Shown here: positions 16,777-24,548 of the stretch, piece after piece | Numbering within the stretch: the stretch's first letter is position 1 | Layout: every line of letters begins with the position of its first letter | NCBI GenBank assembly: GCA_944390995.1 | Contig: CALXSA010000010.1 | Coordinates: 1-37,437 of the forward strand | Direction: 5' to 3' | Length of the DNA stretch: 37,437 nt | Source: an uncultured Clostridia bacterium | GTDB lineage: Bacteria > Bacillota_A > Clostridia > TANB77 > CAG-508 | Notes under the pieces: model-generated | The model's database searches: none | What the model saw: the letters and a program-made list of their open reading frames with translations, nothing else | What the model was told of the DNA's origin: nothing | Made by a program: the position numbers and the translations under genes

Positions 16777-18561
16777 TTGATAAGATATAGTGAGGAGTTA
16801 ATTGAAGAAATAAGGAGTAGTAATGACATAGTAGATGTGGTATCACAATATGTAACATTAAAAAGGAAAGGTAGAAGTTTTTTTGGACTATGTCCATTTC
16901 ATAAAGAAAAATCACCTTCTTTTTCTGTCTCACCAGATAAACAAATTTTTCACTGTTTTGGCTGCGGAGTAGGTGGAAATGTTATACACTTTATTAGCAA
17001 AATAGAAAACCTAAACTTTATTGATACATTAGAACTACTTGCTAATAGAGCTAATATTACACTTCCCGTGTTAGACACCACCTATCAAGATAGCAAGAAA
17101 ATACAACTCAAAGCTAAGGTGTATGAAATAAACGAAATTGCAGCTAAATTTTATCATGAAAGATTATACAAACCTTCATCTAAAATAGCACAGGAGTACG
17201 TGAAGAAAAGAAAATTAGACAATAGAACTCTTAAATCATTTTTAATAGGTTATTCTGGAGATTTCGACGAACTATTCCAAGTGCTAAGAAAAAAAGGCTT
17301 TACAGATGAAGAAATTCTCGCATCTAGTTTGGTAAATAGGTCAGAAAAAGGCGTATTTGTAGACAGATTTAAAAACAGATTGATGATACCAATACAGGAT
17401 GTTGCCGGTCGCTTTATAGCATTTGGAGGTAGAGTATTAAATGACAGTAAACCTAAGTATATAAACTCACCAGAAAACATTGTATACAGCAAGGGTAGAA
17501 ACTTGTTTGGTCTAAACATAGCTAAAAAAAGCGACACAAAAAAAATAATTATAGTCGAAGGCTATATGGATGCAATATCTCTATACCAAAGAGGTATTAC
17601 AAATGTAGTGGCTTCGCTTGGTACTGCCATGACTCAGCAACAAGGTAGGCTCCTAAGAAAATGTAGCGAGCAAGTGATTATTGGGTATGATGCTGATGGA
17701 GCGGGACAAGCAGCTACTTTAAGAGGTCTAGATATTTTACAAAATATGGGATGCGATGTGCGTGTGCTTCAAATTTATGGAGCAAAGGACCCGGATGAAT
17801 TTGTAATAAAATACGGCCCAGAAAGATTTAATAAATGCGTAGATAACGCAATATCTTTAGTAGAGTTTAAGGTTAAAGTTCTAAAACAAAATTTGAACAT
17901 AGAAAATGTTAATGACAAAATAAAATTCTTAAATGGAACAGCGCAAATCCTTTCAAAAGTGGATAATGACATTGAAAAAGAAATATATATAGACAAAATT
18001 TCAGAAGAATACAAAATTTCAAAAGAAGCTATTTATGGAGAAGTAAATAAGTTAAGATATCAAAATTCAAATGATAAGAAAATATTAGAAAGAGCTCCTG
18101 TTAAAAGCTTCATGAAGAAGGATAGCGAGAAAAAAATTGATGAAAGTATAATAAAAAGAGAAAAAATGGTTATATATATATTAGTGAATTATCCAGAAAA
18201 AACATTTGAAACAATAAAGAAAAATATAGCTGTGGACGATATTAAAGATGAACTAAACAAAAAGATTATTGGAAAAATATATGAACAATACGAAAAAAAT
18301 ATAAATATTAACATTTTAGACCTTTTTGAAGAAGATGATGAAGTAAACTATTTGTCTGGAATAATGGCAGAAGACTTTGGAATTTCAGACATAGATAAGT
18401 GCATACGCGACTTGCTTACAATATATTATAAAGAGAAACTAACTAACAGACGAAACGAATTAGTAAAAATGCTAGACGATAAGAGCTTGCCAAGCAATGA
18501 AGCAAAAGAATTGGAGAATGAGTTAAATAATGTTTTTTTAAAGTTAGCCAAGGTTAAGTAG
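16777..18561 (+). CDS. dnaG: DNA primase DnaG
   Basis: Makes RNA primers at the replication fork. N-terminal CHC2 zinc-binding domain (about 35-95: [29 protein letters not shown]), the primase core with the TOPRIM domain (about 255-345: [37 protein letters not shown]) and a C-terminal helicase-binding region with low similarity. 594 residues, typical. Start is TTG 16777 ([27 protein letters not shown]), nine bases after GAAAGGT. rpoD follows after 14 bases, the classic macromolecular-synthesis arrangement without rpsU. Confidence 0.97.
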   Translation: MIRYSEELIEEIRSSNDIVDVVSQYVTLKRKGRSFFGLCPFHKEKSPSFSVSPDKQIFHCFGCGVGGNVIHFISKIENLNFIDTLELLANRANITLPVLDTTYQDSKKIQLKAKVYEINEIAAKFYHERLYKPSSKIAQEYVKKRKLDNRTLKSFLIGYSGDFDELFQVLRKKGFTDEEILASSLVNRSEKGVFVDRFKNRLMIPIQDVAGRFIAFGGRVLNDSKPKYINSPENIVYSKGRNLFGLNIAKKSDTKKIIIVEGYMDAISLYQRGITNVVASLGTAMTQQQGRLLRKCSEQVIIGYDADGAGQAATLRGLDILQNMGCDVRVLQIYGAKDPDEFVIKYGPERFNKCVDNAISLVEFKVKVLKQNLNIENVNDKIKFLNGTAQILSKVDNDIEKEIYIDKISEEYKISKEAIYGEVNKLRYQNSNDKKILERAPVKSFMKKDSEKKIDESIIKREKMVIYILVNYPEKTFETIKKNIAVDDIKDELNKKIIGKIYEQYEKNININILDLFEEDDEVNYLSGIMAEDFGISDIDKCIRDLLTIYYKEKLTNRRNELVKMLDDKSLPSNEAKELENELNNVFLKLAKVK

Positions 18562-18575
18562 GGGGTATTATAGTA

Positions 18576-19886
18576 ATGAATAAGAGAGAAAAAGTAGAAG
18601 AAGTAGAAAAGAAGGAAGAATTAAAAGCTAATAAAAAGAATGCGGAAAAAACTGAAACTAAAAAGAAAACAAGTAAAGAGACAAAAGTTGAAGCTAAAAA
18701 AGAAGAAAAAAAGGAGGCTAAGACTAAAGAGGAAAAAGAACCAAAAATTGAAGAAAAAGCAAATTCTAATAAAAAGGAAAAACAAGAAAACAGTGATGAA
18801 AAAGAAAATAATAAGATAGCCAATGAAAAAGTACAAAAAATTATAAATAAAGCAAAAAAAAGTGGCAAAATGACATATGGAGAGCTTGCAACAGAATTAG
18901 ATGATACAACTCCAGATGAAATAGATAAGGTTTTTGATGCGTTTGAGGACTTAGGAGTGGACTTAAATGACGACCTAGAAGAACCGGATGTAGAAGATTT
19001 AGAGAATGTAGAAGAAATTAAATTAGAAGATATGGACGTTACTAACATAGATGGAGTTAGTGTAGACGACCCAGTTAGAATGTATTTGAGAGAAATAGGA
19101 AAAATTCCATTGCTTACATTTGAGGAAGAAGCAGAACTAGCACAAAAAATAGTAGAAGGAGACGAGGAAGCTAAGCAGAAACTTGCTGAATCAAACCTAA
19201 GACTTGTTGTTAGTATTGCAAAAAAATATGTGGGCAGAGGAATGCTATTCTTAGACTTAATACAAGAAGGAAACATGGGGCTTATTAAAGCTGTAGAGAA
19301 ATTCGATTACAACAAGGGCTTTAAATTCAGTACTTATGCTACATGGTGGATAAGACAAGCTATTACACGAGCAATTGCAGACCAGGCAAGAACTATAAGA
19401 ATACCAGTACACATGGTTGAAACAATAAATAAATTAATACGTACATCAAGACAACTATTGCAACAAAATGGTCGCGAGCCAACACCAGAAGAAATTGCAA
19501 AAGAAATGGAAATAAGCGTAGAAAGAGTAATGGAAATACAAAAAATAGCACAAGACCCAGTATCTCTGGAAACACCAATAGGAGAAGAAGACGACAGCCA
19601 CCTTGGAGATTTCATACAAGATGAGGATAGTCCAGCGCCACAAGATTCAGCAGCACACACGCTTTTAAGAGAGCAATTGGAAGAAGTAATGGACACACTA
19701 ACTCCAAGAGAAGCGATGGTACTTAAACTTAGATTTGGACTAGAAGACGGAAAAGCAAGAACACTAGAAGAAGTGGGAAAACAGTTTGATGTTACAAGAG
19801 AAAGAATTAGACAAATTGAAGCAAAGGCACTAAGAAAGCTTAGACACCCAAGCAGAAGCAAAAAGCTAAGAGATTATATGAGCTGA
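18576..19886 (+). CDS. rpoD: primary sigma factor RpoD/SigA
   Basis: Housekeeping sigma factor that directs RNA polymerase to the TTGACA/TATAAT promoters seen across this window. The first 80 or so residues are an extreme Lys/Glu low-complexity extension; then region 1.1 (about 85-145), region 1.2 ([17 protein letters not shown]), region 2 ([53 protein letters not shown]), region 3 and region 4 ([45 protein letters not shown]). 436 residues, longer than the usual 360-390 because of the extension. RBS AGGGGGT. Ends in TGA. Confidence 0.97.
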   Translation: MNKREKVEEVEKKEELKANKKNAEKTETKKKTSKETKVEAKKEEKKEAKTKEEKEPKIEEKANSNKKEKQENSDEKENNKIANEKVQKIINKAKKSGKMTYGELATELDDTTPDEIDKVFDAFEDLGVDLNDDLEEPDVEDLENVEEIKLEDMDVTNIDGVSVDDPVRMYLREIGKIPLLTFEEEAELAQKIVEGDEEAKQKLAESNLRLVVSIAKKYVGRGMLFLDLIQEGNMGLIKAVEKFDYNKGFKFSTYATWWIRQAITRAIADQARTIRIPVHMVETINKLIRTSRQLLQQNGREPTPEEIAKEMEISVERVMEIQKIAQDPVSLETPIGEEDDSHLGDFIQDEDSPAPQDSAAHTLLREQLEEVMDTLTPREAMVLKLRFGLEDGKARTLEEVGKQFDVTRERIRQIEAKALRKLRHPSRSKKLRDYMS

Positions 19887-19984
19887 TAGTAAGAAATTAG
19901 CAATAAAGCTTGATTTTTCTGTAAAATTATGTTAATATAATAATGTAGTTTAAATGAGAAATTAAGTAAAAAGAGGTAAAATAA

Positions 19985-20290
19985 ATGAGAGTAATGGAGA
20001 AACTAAAAAAGTTTTGGAATGAAACTTTAGGACCTGATTATCCAGACGGCGAAAGTGCAGAACTTAAAATTGATTCAACAGACCCTGTTGTAGCAGAACT
20101 TGCTCGTTCACAAAAACATGTGGATGAGGAAGTAAATAACTACGGCAACAGTGGTAAGGCGCAAAGAAAAGAAATGCTTGAGGCAACAAAAGTAGACCCT
20201 AAGGTTTTAAAGAAGAATGGAAAACATTCTAAAGTGGTTGGCAAGCAAGAGCCAGAAAAAGAAAGTGCAGACAGAGAAATAGGAGAATAA
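19985..20290 (+). CDS. small charged hypothetical protein
   Basis: 101 residues, hydrophilic, rich in Lys, Glu and Asp, without membrane segment or signal. The N-terminus MRVMEKLKKFWNETLGPDYP is amphipathic; the middle has DPVVAELARSQKHVDEEV. ATG 19985 follows AGAGGT. It sits 98 bases after rpoD with a TATAAT at 19936-19941, so it probably has its own promoter. I do not recognise the family. Confidence 0.65.
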   Translation: MRVMEKLKKFWNETLGPDYPDGESAELKIDSTDPVVAELARSQKHVDEEVNNYGNSGKAQRKEMLEATKVDPKVLKKNGKHSKVVGKQEPEKESADREIGE

Positions 20291-20429
20291 GTAGTGCTAA
20301 AATGAATTATAGGTGTAAATTGTAGCATTTGTACAAAAAAATGGTCAATTGTAGAAGTAAATTCTATTGAGAAAAAATAAATAATTCTAGTTACCGAAAA
20401 AGCTATTTTGTACAAAAAATTACTAAAAA

Positions 20430-20455
20430 TAGCATTTGTACCTTGACAAATGCTA
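20430..20455. promoter_or_regulatory. palindrome over the tRNA-Met -35 box
   Basis: TAGCATTTGT (20430-20439), six bases, ACAAATGCTA (20446-20455), a perfect 10-bp inverted repeat that contains part of the -35 hexamer. The left arm is repeated further upstream near 20323-20333 (TAGCATTTGTAC). Confidence 0.5.
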
Positions 20456-20471
20456 CAAAAACATTTATAAT
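20443..20471 (+). promoter_or_regulatory. consensus promoter of tRNA-Met
   Basis: TTGACA (20443-20448), 17-base spacer, TATAAT (20466-20471): a full consensus sigma-A promoter 40 bases before the tRNA. A small hairpin GTGCT/AGCAC (20479-20494) lies in the leader. Confidence 0.85.
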
Positions 20472-20510
20472 TTTATTCGTGCTCAAAATAGCACACAAAT
20501 AAAAAAATAT

Positions 20511-20587
20511 GGCGAGATAGCTCAGTTGGCTAGAGCAACTGGTTCATACCCAGTAGGTCGGTGGTTCGAGCCCACTTCTCGCTACCA
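20511..20587 (+). tRNA. tRNA-Met (CAT), elongator type
   Basis: Folds as a full cloverleaf: acceptor GGCGAGA/TCTCGCT with a G-T pair, D arm GCTC/GAGC, anticodon stem ACTGG/CCAGT around TTCATAC (anticodon CAT), T arm GGTGG/CCACT around TTCGAGC, discriminator A and encoded CCA. The first base pair and D arm are elongator-like; a tRNA-Ile with a lysidine-modified CAT cannot be fully excluded. Confidence 0.92.
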
Positions 20588-20592
20588 GTAAT

Positions 20593-20620
20593 AGCAAGTG
20601 TTTCAGAGCTTGCTTATTTT
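20593..20620 (+). terminator. terminator after tRNA-Met
   Basis: AGCAAG (20593-20598) pairs with CTTGCT (20609-20614), followed by TATTTTT, five bases after the CCA end. Confidence 0.65.
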
Positions 20621-20702
20621 TATGCTTATGCAAAAAAGTGACGAAAAAGTGTTTAAGAATAATTTTGAAAATTATATATTTACTTAGAGTTAAGAAATTG
20701 TA

Positions 20703-20731
20703 TTGACAAGCGAAAAATGTAATATTATAAT
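20703..20731 (+). promoter_or_regulatory. consensus promoter of the vWA gene
   Basis: TTGACA (20703-20708), 17-base spacer, TATAAT (20726-20731), 46 bases before the ATG. Confidence 0.8.
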
Positions 20732-20777
20732 TAAAAATGAGTAAAAATATATTTTTTTGTAGTAAAAGGGAAATCGA

Positions 20778-22199
20778 ATGAAAAATAAAATATTAAAAAG
20801 AACTTTTGCGTTAATCTTAATATTGTGTTTGCTGTTTGGCTTCACACCCGTGTATTCATATACTCAATCTATACCAGTGCCAAACTACTATAAAAACACA
20901 GACCTTGGAATAATTGCGTATAAGCAGGTAAGTGCTTTTCAAGTACAGCTTGCTGACGGCTCGATACTTCTTGATACCGGAATTAGTACTGGTTCTGATG
21001 TCAATATTATAGAGAATATGAGTGATGTTGAAATAGTATTCGTATTGGACACCTCTGGAAGTATGTCAGATGGTAAAGACCAAACAACTAAAGAGTCAAC
21101 AAAAACATTAGTAAATTCATTATTTGACAGAATTGGGGCAGAACATTTAAAAATTGGTGTGCTTTTCTTTAACAGTGGTTTGGATACAGCGAACATATTA
21201 GAAATGACAAATGACCAGAATGCTATAATGTCTCATTTAGATAAGATATACGCTAATGGTGGTACAGAAATGGCTGATTCTTTACAAAAAGCCCATTCTA
21301 TGTTAGGTGCGCTAAATTCTGATGATGATACAATTAAAATAATATGTACTCTATCAGATGGTGCAATAGCTGATGAAGCCGAAACATCTTCGCAAATACA
21401 GAAAATTAATAGTGAAGGAATCTCCACCATATCAATATTCGTAGGAACACCTATAACACCAGCATTTGCAAGCTTGGCAGCAAATAGCGAACTTCATAAA
21501 AACATGGAGACTTCAACAGCCAACCTAGCAGAAACAATAGTAGAGGATATATACAATGAAATTTACTTTAAAATTATACTTATGTCAGAGCCGGTGACCA
21601 CATATAATGTAAATCATGAAGGTGTGTTAATTGGCGGTGACAAAATAATTTTTCAAGTAGACGAAGAAATATTGCATGGCGCGACTCTGCGAATTGAGTA
21701 CGTAATTAGCATAACTACCGCATTTGACATGAACAATATTGTAATAAATGACTTATACAGTAGCGATTTCGTGTTTAACCAAGATGAACCATTGCTAAGC
21801 GAAGCCTCAAGAACTAACAGGGACTATGGATGGCAAATGAACGGAAACACGCTTGTAACTGGTTCTGGAGGTCAAACAATACAAGCTGCAACTGAATACA
21901 GAACAAAAATAGTACTTTCTACAGTACTTACACCAGAACGACTACCAGACTTAAGTTTAATTGGAAACTCTATGACATTTTCACTAAACGATATAGACCA
22001 TAACAATACAATATCTGTAGGACAAGATGCAAACATAAAGGCACTAGACTTCTTGATAATTCCACCTACAGGAACAGAAGACTTAACAACAGAAGACTTA
22101 CTATTTTTATTAAAAGTAACAATATTTGCTCTAGCAGCCGTAATATTTATAGCATTTATACATAATCATTTAAGAGAGCGTCGTAGATATTATAAGTAA
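20778..22199 (+). CDS. secreted, membrane-anchored von Willebrand factor A protein
   Basis: Signal peptide at about 1-28 (RTFALILILCLLFGFTPVYS), vWA domain at about 82-255 with the MIDAS start FVLDTSGSM and later LSDGAI, a beta-rich segment (about 265-435) and one C-terminal membrane helix (about 443-462) followed by RERRRYYK. The arrangement puts the vWA domain outside the cell, anchored by its C-terminus. 473 residues, no sortase motif. Start ATG 20778 with a weak AAGGGA. No neighbour gives a partner. Similar proteins occur in gut Clostridia with unknown function; adhesion is only a guess. Confidence 0.85.
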   Translation: MKNKILKRTFALILILCLLFGFTPVYSYTQSIPVPNYYKNTDLGIIAYKQVSAFQVQLADGSILLDTGISTGSDVNIIENMSDVEIVFVLDTSGSMSDGKDQTTKESTKTLVNSLFDRIGAEHLKIGVLFFNSGLDTANILEMTNDQNAIMSHLDKIYANGGTEMADSLQKAHSMLGALNSDDDTIKIICTLSDGAIADEAETSSQIQKINSEGISTISIFVGTPITPAFASLAANSELHKNMETSTANLAETIVEDIYNEIYFKIILMSEPVTTYNVNHEGVLIGGDKIIFQVDEEILHGATLRIEYVISITTAFDMNNIVINDLYSSDFVFNQDEPLLSEASRTNRDYGWQMNGNTLVTGSGGQTIQAATEYRTKIVLSTVLTPERLPDLSLIGNSMTFSLNDIDHNNTISVGQDANIKALDFLIIPPTGTEDLTTEDLLFLLKVTIFALAAVIFIAFIHNHLRERRRYYK

Positions 22200-22282
22200 T
22201 CTAAAACGGAGATGGCAGAAAAGAAAACAAAAACCGTCAAGAAAAGCAGTCATAATCTATGAGAAGAAGTTAGTAGTATCTA

Positions 22283-22310
22283 AAACTCGAGGGTTTCCTC
22301 GAGTTTTTTA
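22283..22310. terminator. terminator after the vWA gene
   Basis: AAACTCGAGG (22283-22292), GTTT loop, CCTCGAGTTT (22297-22306), followed by TTTA. Works for both convergent genes. Confidence 0.85.
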
Positions 22311-22340
22311 GTGTAAATTCAGTTATTTTCAATACATTTC

Positions 22341-22577
22341 TTAATCTCTTGAACTTCTATTACTCTCACCCTTGCCTGAAATGTTGCAAAGTTTGTCATA
22401 CTCTTTGCATTTAATCTTATATTCCATCTGCTGGGTCATATATCTGTAGTACATGTATGCTTGCTCGTATTGCATTATAGGGTTAAACATTGGGTTTTCG
22501 CCCAGATTAGGGTCAAAATTTGCGTCATAGTTATATGGTGGCATTCCATAAAAATTATTCATATTTTCTCTTTCCAT
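22341..22577 (-). CDS. small hypothetical protein, Tyr/Met/Asn-rich
   Basis: 78 residues starting MERENMNNFYGMPPYNYDAN, rich in Tyr, Met, Asn and Pro in the first half, then charged (MEYKIKCKEYDKLCNISGKG). The composition resembles small spore-coat-type proteins, but no family is recognised. The start is ATG 22577 with GGAGG six bases upstream; an ATG four codons earlier overlaps that ribosome site. Its leader is similar to the leader of ylbJ (see findings), so it may be expressed at the same stage. Confidence 0.6.
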   Translation of the reverse strand: MERENMNNFYGMPPYNYDANFDPNLGENPMFNPIMQYEQAYMYYRYMTQQMEYKIKCKEYDKLCNISGKGESNRSSRD

Positions 22578-22655
22578 AAAAACCTCCATTTGAGCAACTG
22601 CGTGCTCTAATAAATTTTAATACAAACCTCTATATCGCGAGAATGAAAGAGGCTT
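22575..22655 (-). repeat. leader shared with ylbJ (copy A)
   Basis: On the minus strand this reads TCATTCTCGCGA, TATAGAGGTT, an AAAATTTA stretch, then CTCAAATGGAGGTT and the ATG. The ylbJ leader (24153-24235) has the same blocks in the same order. Probably duplicated or convergent regulatory DNA. The rest of 22656-22784 shows nothing. Confidence 0.5.
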
Positions 22656-22784
22656 TTATTGCATAGGAAAAATCCGTAGCAATATATTTCCTGCTTAAAT
22701 TATATTCTCTAAATATAACATTATGATTATATGGTGCTAGCCATATGACATGTTATGTGAAAATATTCTAACTTTAGTGAATTT

Positions 22785-24155
22785 TTAATGCTCAAATCGT
22801 TTGTATATTAAATTAAACAACACATAAATAGCTACCAACATAAATATTGCAATTGTAAAAACACCGAGGTTATAAAAATACGTATGCAAAAATTCAGTAG
22901 CAGAACTCATTGCGCTAATGCTAGTTACTGTAACGTTTGTGGTCTCGATTATATCTAAATTTATAAATGGTATAAATTTTAATGCTAAATATGTGTAAAT
23001 TGCTGCAATAATTCCTTGAAGTAATTTGCCTATGAAATACTTTTTTATAGATAAGTCGGTTTTGGCAATAATGCTAAACACCTGCAAAAGAACAGAAAAA
23101 CCGCCAAAGCCAAGTAAAAATGCACAAAGTACAATATTCTGCGAGATTGCTTTTATGTGTACATCAGAAACTAGATTTACACCATTTGTAAGTTCTAAAA
23201 TGCCGGATACAAGTGGTTTTGCAAAGTCAGTGTCAAAGCCTAGAAAGCTCAAAAGTGGTGTGAAAAACCTTGCAATCATTTCTATAATGCGAGTTTGACT
23301 TAAAATAGATATTAGTACTGAAAAAATAACTACAAACCCACCTATTAGCAAAATTGTTTTGATGCTACTGTTTATGCTATTACCAAGAACCTCGCCTAGG
23401 TTCTTAAAAGTGAGGTTGTTTGAAGATACATTATTTTGAATAGTGCGTTTTTGCTCTTTTGAGCAATTTCTAGTGGCTTTACTTATTTTAGTGTTTAGTA
23501 CTGGTCTGAGTAATTCATTGTTAATTCTATTTTTAACATGTTTTTTTCCACCTTTAACATTTGATGCATATGAGCTGGAAATCGTATTATTAGAATGACT
23601 CTTAGAGTAAAGCCTTCTAAATTCCTCATCGCTCTTTTTAGAAAACTTGCCTAAAATAATTCCAATCGTAATACAAGAAAGTATATGAGTTAAGAGAAGG
23701 AGCATGCCTGTTTTTGTGTCTCCAAAAAGACTTATGCCCACACTACTTATAATAAAAAGCGGACCGGAATTATTAGTAAAAGCAAGCATTCTTTCGCCCT
23801 CATCTTTTGTAACCAAACCATTTTCCCTAAAGTCGGAGACAATTTTAGCACCCACGGGGTAGCCACTAATCAGCCCCATAATAAAGGCAAAGCCACCAAC
23901 ACCAGGAACATTAAAAAAAGGTCGCATAAATTTATCTAAAAGTCGTCCTACAAAACTCACAACTTTAGTTTGAGTAAGTACATAGGTAACAACGAAAAAC
24001 GGAAAAAGTGCTGGGACTACGCAAGTTGCCCAAAGCGCAAGACCATTTTTTGTAGCTGTGAGGTTGCTTTTGGAAAAAATGACTAAGCAAATTGTAATTA
24101 AAACGAATACTATTGGTAAAATGTTTTTTTTAAGAGAAATAAAAACAAATTTCAT
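22785..24155 (-). CDS. ylbJ: sporulation integral membrane protein YlbJ
   Basis: Polytopic membrane protein required for proper spore cortex or coat formation in Bacillus. About eight membrane segments with the nucleoside-transporter gate-like pattern: LWATCVVPALFPFFVV, GLISGYPVGAKIVSDF, LAFTNNSGPLFIISSVG, and FVVIFSVLISIL to the C-terminus. A hydrophilic insertion of roughly 80 residues (about 173-260) makes it longer (456) than the roughly 410 of Bacillus. RBS GGAGGTT before ATG 24155. In Bacillus it is under the mother-cell sigma-E; I could not assign a promoter type here. Confidence 0.9.
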   Translation of the reverse strand: MKFVFISLKKNILPIVFVLITICLVIFSKSNLTATKNGLALWATCVVPALFPFFVVTYVLTQTKVVSFVGRLLDKFMRPFFNVPGVGGFAFIMGLISGYPVGAKIVSDFRENGLVTKDEGERMLAFTNNSGPLFIISSVGISLFGDTKTGMLLLLTHILSCITIGIILGKFSKKSDEEFRRLYSKSHSNNTISSSYASNVKGGKKHVKNRINNELLRPVLNTKISKATRNCSKEQKRTIQNNVSSNNLTFKNLGEVLGNSINSSIKTILLIGGFVVIFSVLISILSQTRIIEMIARFFTPLLSFLGFDTDFAKPLVSGILELTNGVNLVSDVHIKAISQNIVLCAFLLGFGGFSVLLQVFSIIAKTDLSIKKYFIGKLLQGIIAAIYTYLALKFIPFINLDIIETTNVTVTSISAMSSATEFLHTYFYNLGVFTIAIFMLVAIYVLFNLIYKRFEH

Positions 24156-24235
24156 TTTTAACCTCCATTTGAGTTTTGCTTGAACAAAAATTTTATTTTA
24201 TAACCTCTATAAATTCGTGAGAATGACAGAAGTTA
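24153..24235 (-). repeat. leader shared with the small gene (copy B)
   Basis: Minus-strand blocks TCATTCTCACGA, TTATAGAGGTT, AAAATTTTTG, CTCAAATGGAGGTT ahead of the ylbJ ATG; see copy A. Confidence 0.5.
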
Positions 24236-24271
24236 AGATTATTCTATGTAATGCTTATGCAGCAACTAGCA

Positions 24272-24411
24272 AAAAAATTCGTTTTAGGGACAGGTCTCAC
24301 AGCGAAAAAAATTTCGTTTTTGGGACACATCTCGAATTAAGCTGCTTGGACGGAAAGGAGCGTCACCAGCGTCCAAGGACAGACGTGTTACTACTTTGCA
24401 AAAAAATTTAA
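24272..24411 (+). repeat. GGGAC-box intergenic repeat, copy 2
   Basis: TTCGTTTTAGGGACAGGTCTC, a short CGAAAAAAA link, TTCGTTTTTGGGACACATCTC, then a GGACGG...GCGTCC palindromic module and AGACGTGTTACTACTTTGCAA, which is half of the hairpin at 34486-34551. Non-coding; a short reading frame across it is spurious. Confidence 0.7.
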
Positions 24412-24441
24412 AAAAAGTGTTTTACTTTTTAAATTATGTGG

Positions 24442-24447
24442 TATAAT
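24442..24447 (+). promoter_or_regulatory. extended -10 promoter of the P-type ATPase gene
   Basis: TATAAT with TGG directly before it; the -35 region is poor (TGTTTT at about 24419). Lies 100 bases before the ATG. No M-box Mg riboswitch is visible in the leader. Confidence 0.5.
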
Positions 24448-24548
24448 TCTTAATGTGAAAAAACTATATAAAATTATAAGGGCGCAAGAGAAAATATAAT
24501 AGTGCAAAAGAGATGTAGCAAAAAGAAAAAACGAAAGAGGGTTAAGCC

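Noticed and set aside
18554..19276. 240-codon antisense frame across rpoD
   Set aside because: Ser/Phe-rich shadow of the Lys/Glu-rich rpoD start; no ribosome site or family match.
24217..24411. 64-codon plus-strand reading frame
   Set aside because: It runs through the GGGAC-box repeat, has no ribosome site, and similar sequence in other copies is not kept open.
24412..24548. M-box magnesium riboswitch ahead of the P-type ATPase
   Set aside because: The leader is about 100 bases, AT-rich and lacks the conserved M-box helices.
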